Assembly: GCF_009873495.1 (NCBI RefSeq)
Contig: NZ_CP046703.1
Coordinates: 3,372,501-3,436,500, forward strand
Source: Nostoc sp. ATCC 53789
GTDB taxonomy: Bacteria > Cyanobacteriota > Cyanobacteriia > Cyanobacteriales > Nostocaceae
Direction of reading: 5' to 3'
Length of the DNA: 64,000 nt
The translations under genes were made by a program, and so were the position numbers. Of this stretch, positions 63,763 through 64,000 are shown piece after piece (within the stretch, counting starts at the first letter, position 1; each line of letters opens with the position of its first letter). The notes under the pieces were generated by a model that ran no database searches, was not told the DNA's origin, and was given only the letters and a program-made list of their open reading frames with translations.

Positions 63763-64000
63763 ATCAATCCTTCTACCAGCTTACCAGATGCCAAAATTGC
63801 TCCAGAAGCAGACTCCTCAGTCTTGCAAATTTGGGGTGGGCATCCTTTGCGAGGTCATGTGAAAATTAGCGGGGCAAAAAATGCAGCACTGGTAATCATG
63901 GCTGGAGCCTTGCTGTGTCCGGGCGATTGTCGTATCCGCAACGTCCCCTTATTAGCGGACGTAGACCGGATGGGTCAGGTGTTATCAGCTTTGGGTGTAA
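63763..64000 (+). CDS. murA: UDP-N-acetylglucosamine 1-carboxyvinyltransferase, 5' part
   Basis: The window ends within the gene. The translation INPSTSLPDAKIAPEADSSV, LQIWGGHPLRGHVKISGAKN and AALVIMAGALLCPGDC then RIRNVPLLADVDRMG is unmistakable MurA (the ISGAKNAAL motif with the UDP-GlcNAc-contacting Lys). MurA makes the first committed intermediate of peptidoglycan. GGAGG at 63751-63755 points to a start at ATC 63763, but no ATG, GTG or TTG lies in frame between the upstream stop (63706) and TTG 63823. Either an atypical start is used or the protein begins at 63823. Confidence 0.95.
   Translation, partial: MNPSTSLPDAKIAPEADSSVLQIWGGHPLRGHVKISGAKNAALVIMAGALLCPGDCRIRNVPLLADVDRMGQVLSALGV

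Overview
The window is chromosomal DNA of a cyanobacterium, most likely a filamentous Nostocales species (Nostoc/Anabaena type). Evidence: psbA encoding D1, a tiny gene that looks like cytochrome b6f petL, abundant GCGATCGC (HIP1) octamers, tandem heptamer repeats in intergenic DNA (CCCAATT, GTCATTT, CTCAGCA), many short palindromic and MITE-like dispersed repeats, a HstK-type Ser/Thr-His hybrid kinase, and several cyanobacterial house families (DUF3352, PRC-barrel, Alr4036-like FMN protein, Uma2). No assignment to a named species is attempted.

Region 1 (1-15817) is the downstream part of a nonribosomal peptide gene cluster, all on the + strand. It holds the carrier-protein end of an upstream NRPS, a JmjC/cupin-8 oxygenase, an Asp/Asn beta-hydroxylase-like protein, a stand-alone condensation domain, a TauD/SyrP-like dioxygenase, a C*-A-PCP-R synthetase whose condensation-like domain has lost its catalytic histidines, a class III aminotransferase, a GT1-type glycosyltransferase, a methyltransferase, an MbtH protein and a membrane-anchored penicillin-acylase-family hydrolase. 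Read together, this suggests a hydroxylated, glycosylated, possibly methylated peptide that is released reductively as an aldehyde (and perhaps transaminated to an amine) and may be matured by removal of an acyl or prodrug group. That product logic is inference.

Region 2 (15.8-31.8 kb) has the giant HstK-like kinase, a RibD-C-like reductase, psbA with a clear promoter and terminator, a membrane protein, hrcA, a rhodanese, a DUF3352 protein, a secreted protein, cysE and an FMN-binding protein. psbA and its neighbour are bracketed by two inverted copies of a repeat of about 145 bp.

Region 3 (31.9-38.9 kb) has an overlapping AAA-ATPase/TPR gene pair that looks like a split STAND-type system with a recently expanded 120-bp TPR array. 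It is followed by a striking 12-unit, 21-bp tandem array of small palindromes, a Uma2 gene remnant, a TPR lipoprotein, an RNase D-like exonuclease and a BON-domain lipoprotein.

Region 4 (39.4-53.3 kb) has smc with three in-frame repeat insertions, a PRC-barrel protein, a toxin-antitoxin cluster beside a remnant of a type I restriction hsdS gene, an ABC exporter, a histidine phosphatase, a single-gene TIR-SLOG protein (probable NAD-linked immune effector), selO, a SUKH protein, a Spy-like periplasmic protein and a GNAT acetyltransferase.

Region 5 (53.6-64 kb) is mostly housekeeping: bioB, petL, aroB, a Uma2 protein, a NUDIX hydrolase, small secreted and membrane proteins, a tyrosine phenol-lyase-like enzyme, a CmcJ-type oxygenase, a glutathione S-transferase, an acidic small protein, a TrmH-family methyltransferase, tRNA-Leu(CAG) and the 5' end of murA, which lacks an obvious ATG/GTG start at its Shine-Dalgarno site.

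The best candidates for something undescribed are the TIR-SLOG gene, the split ATPase/TPR pair, the 21-bp palindrome array and the NRPS tailoring set. No insertion sequence, prophage or CRISPR array was recognised.
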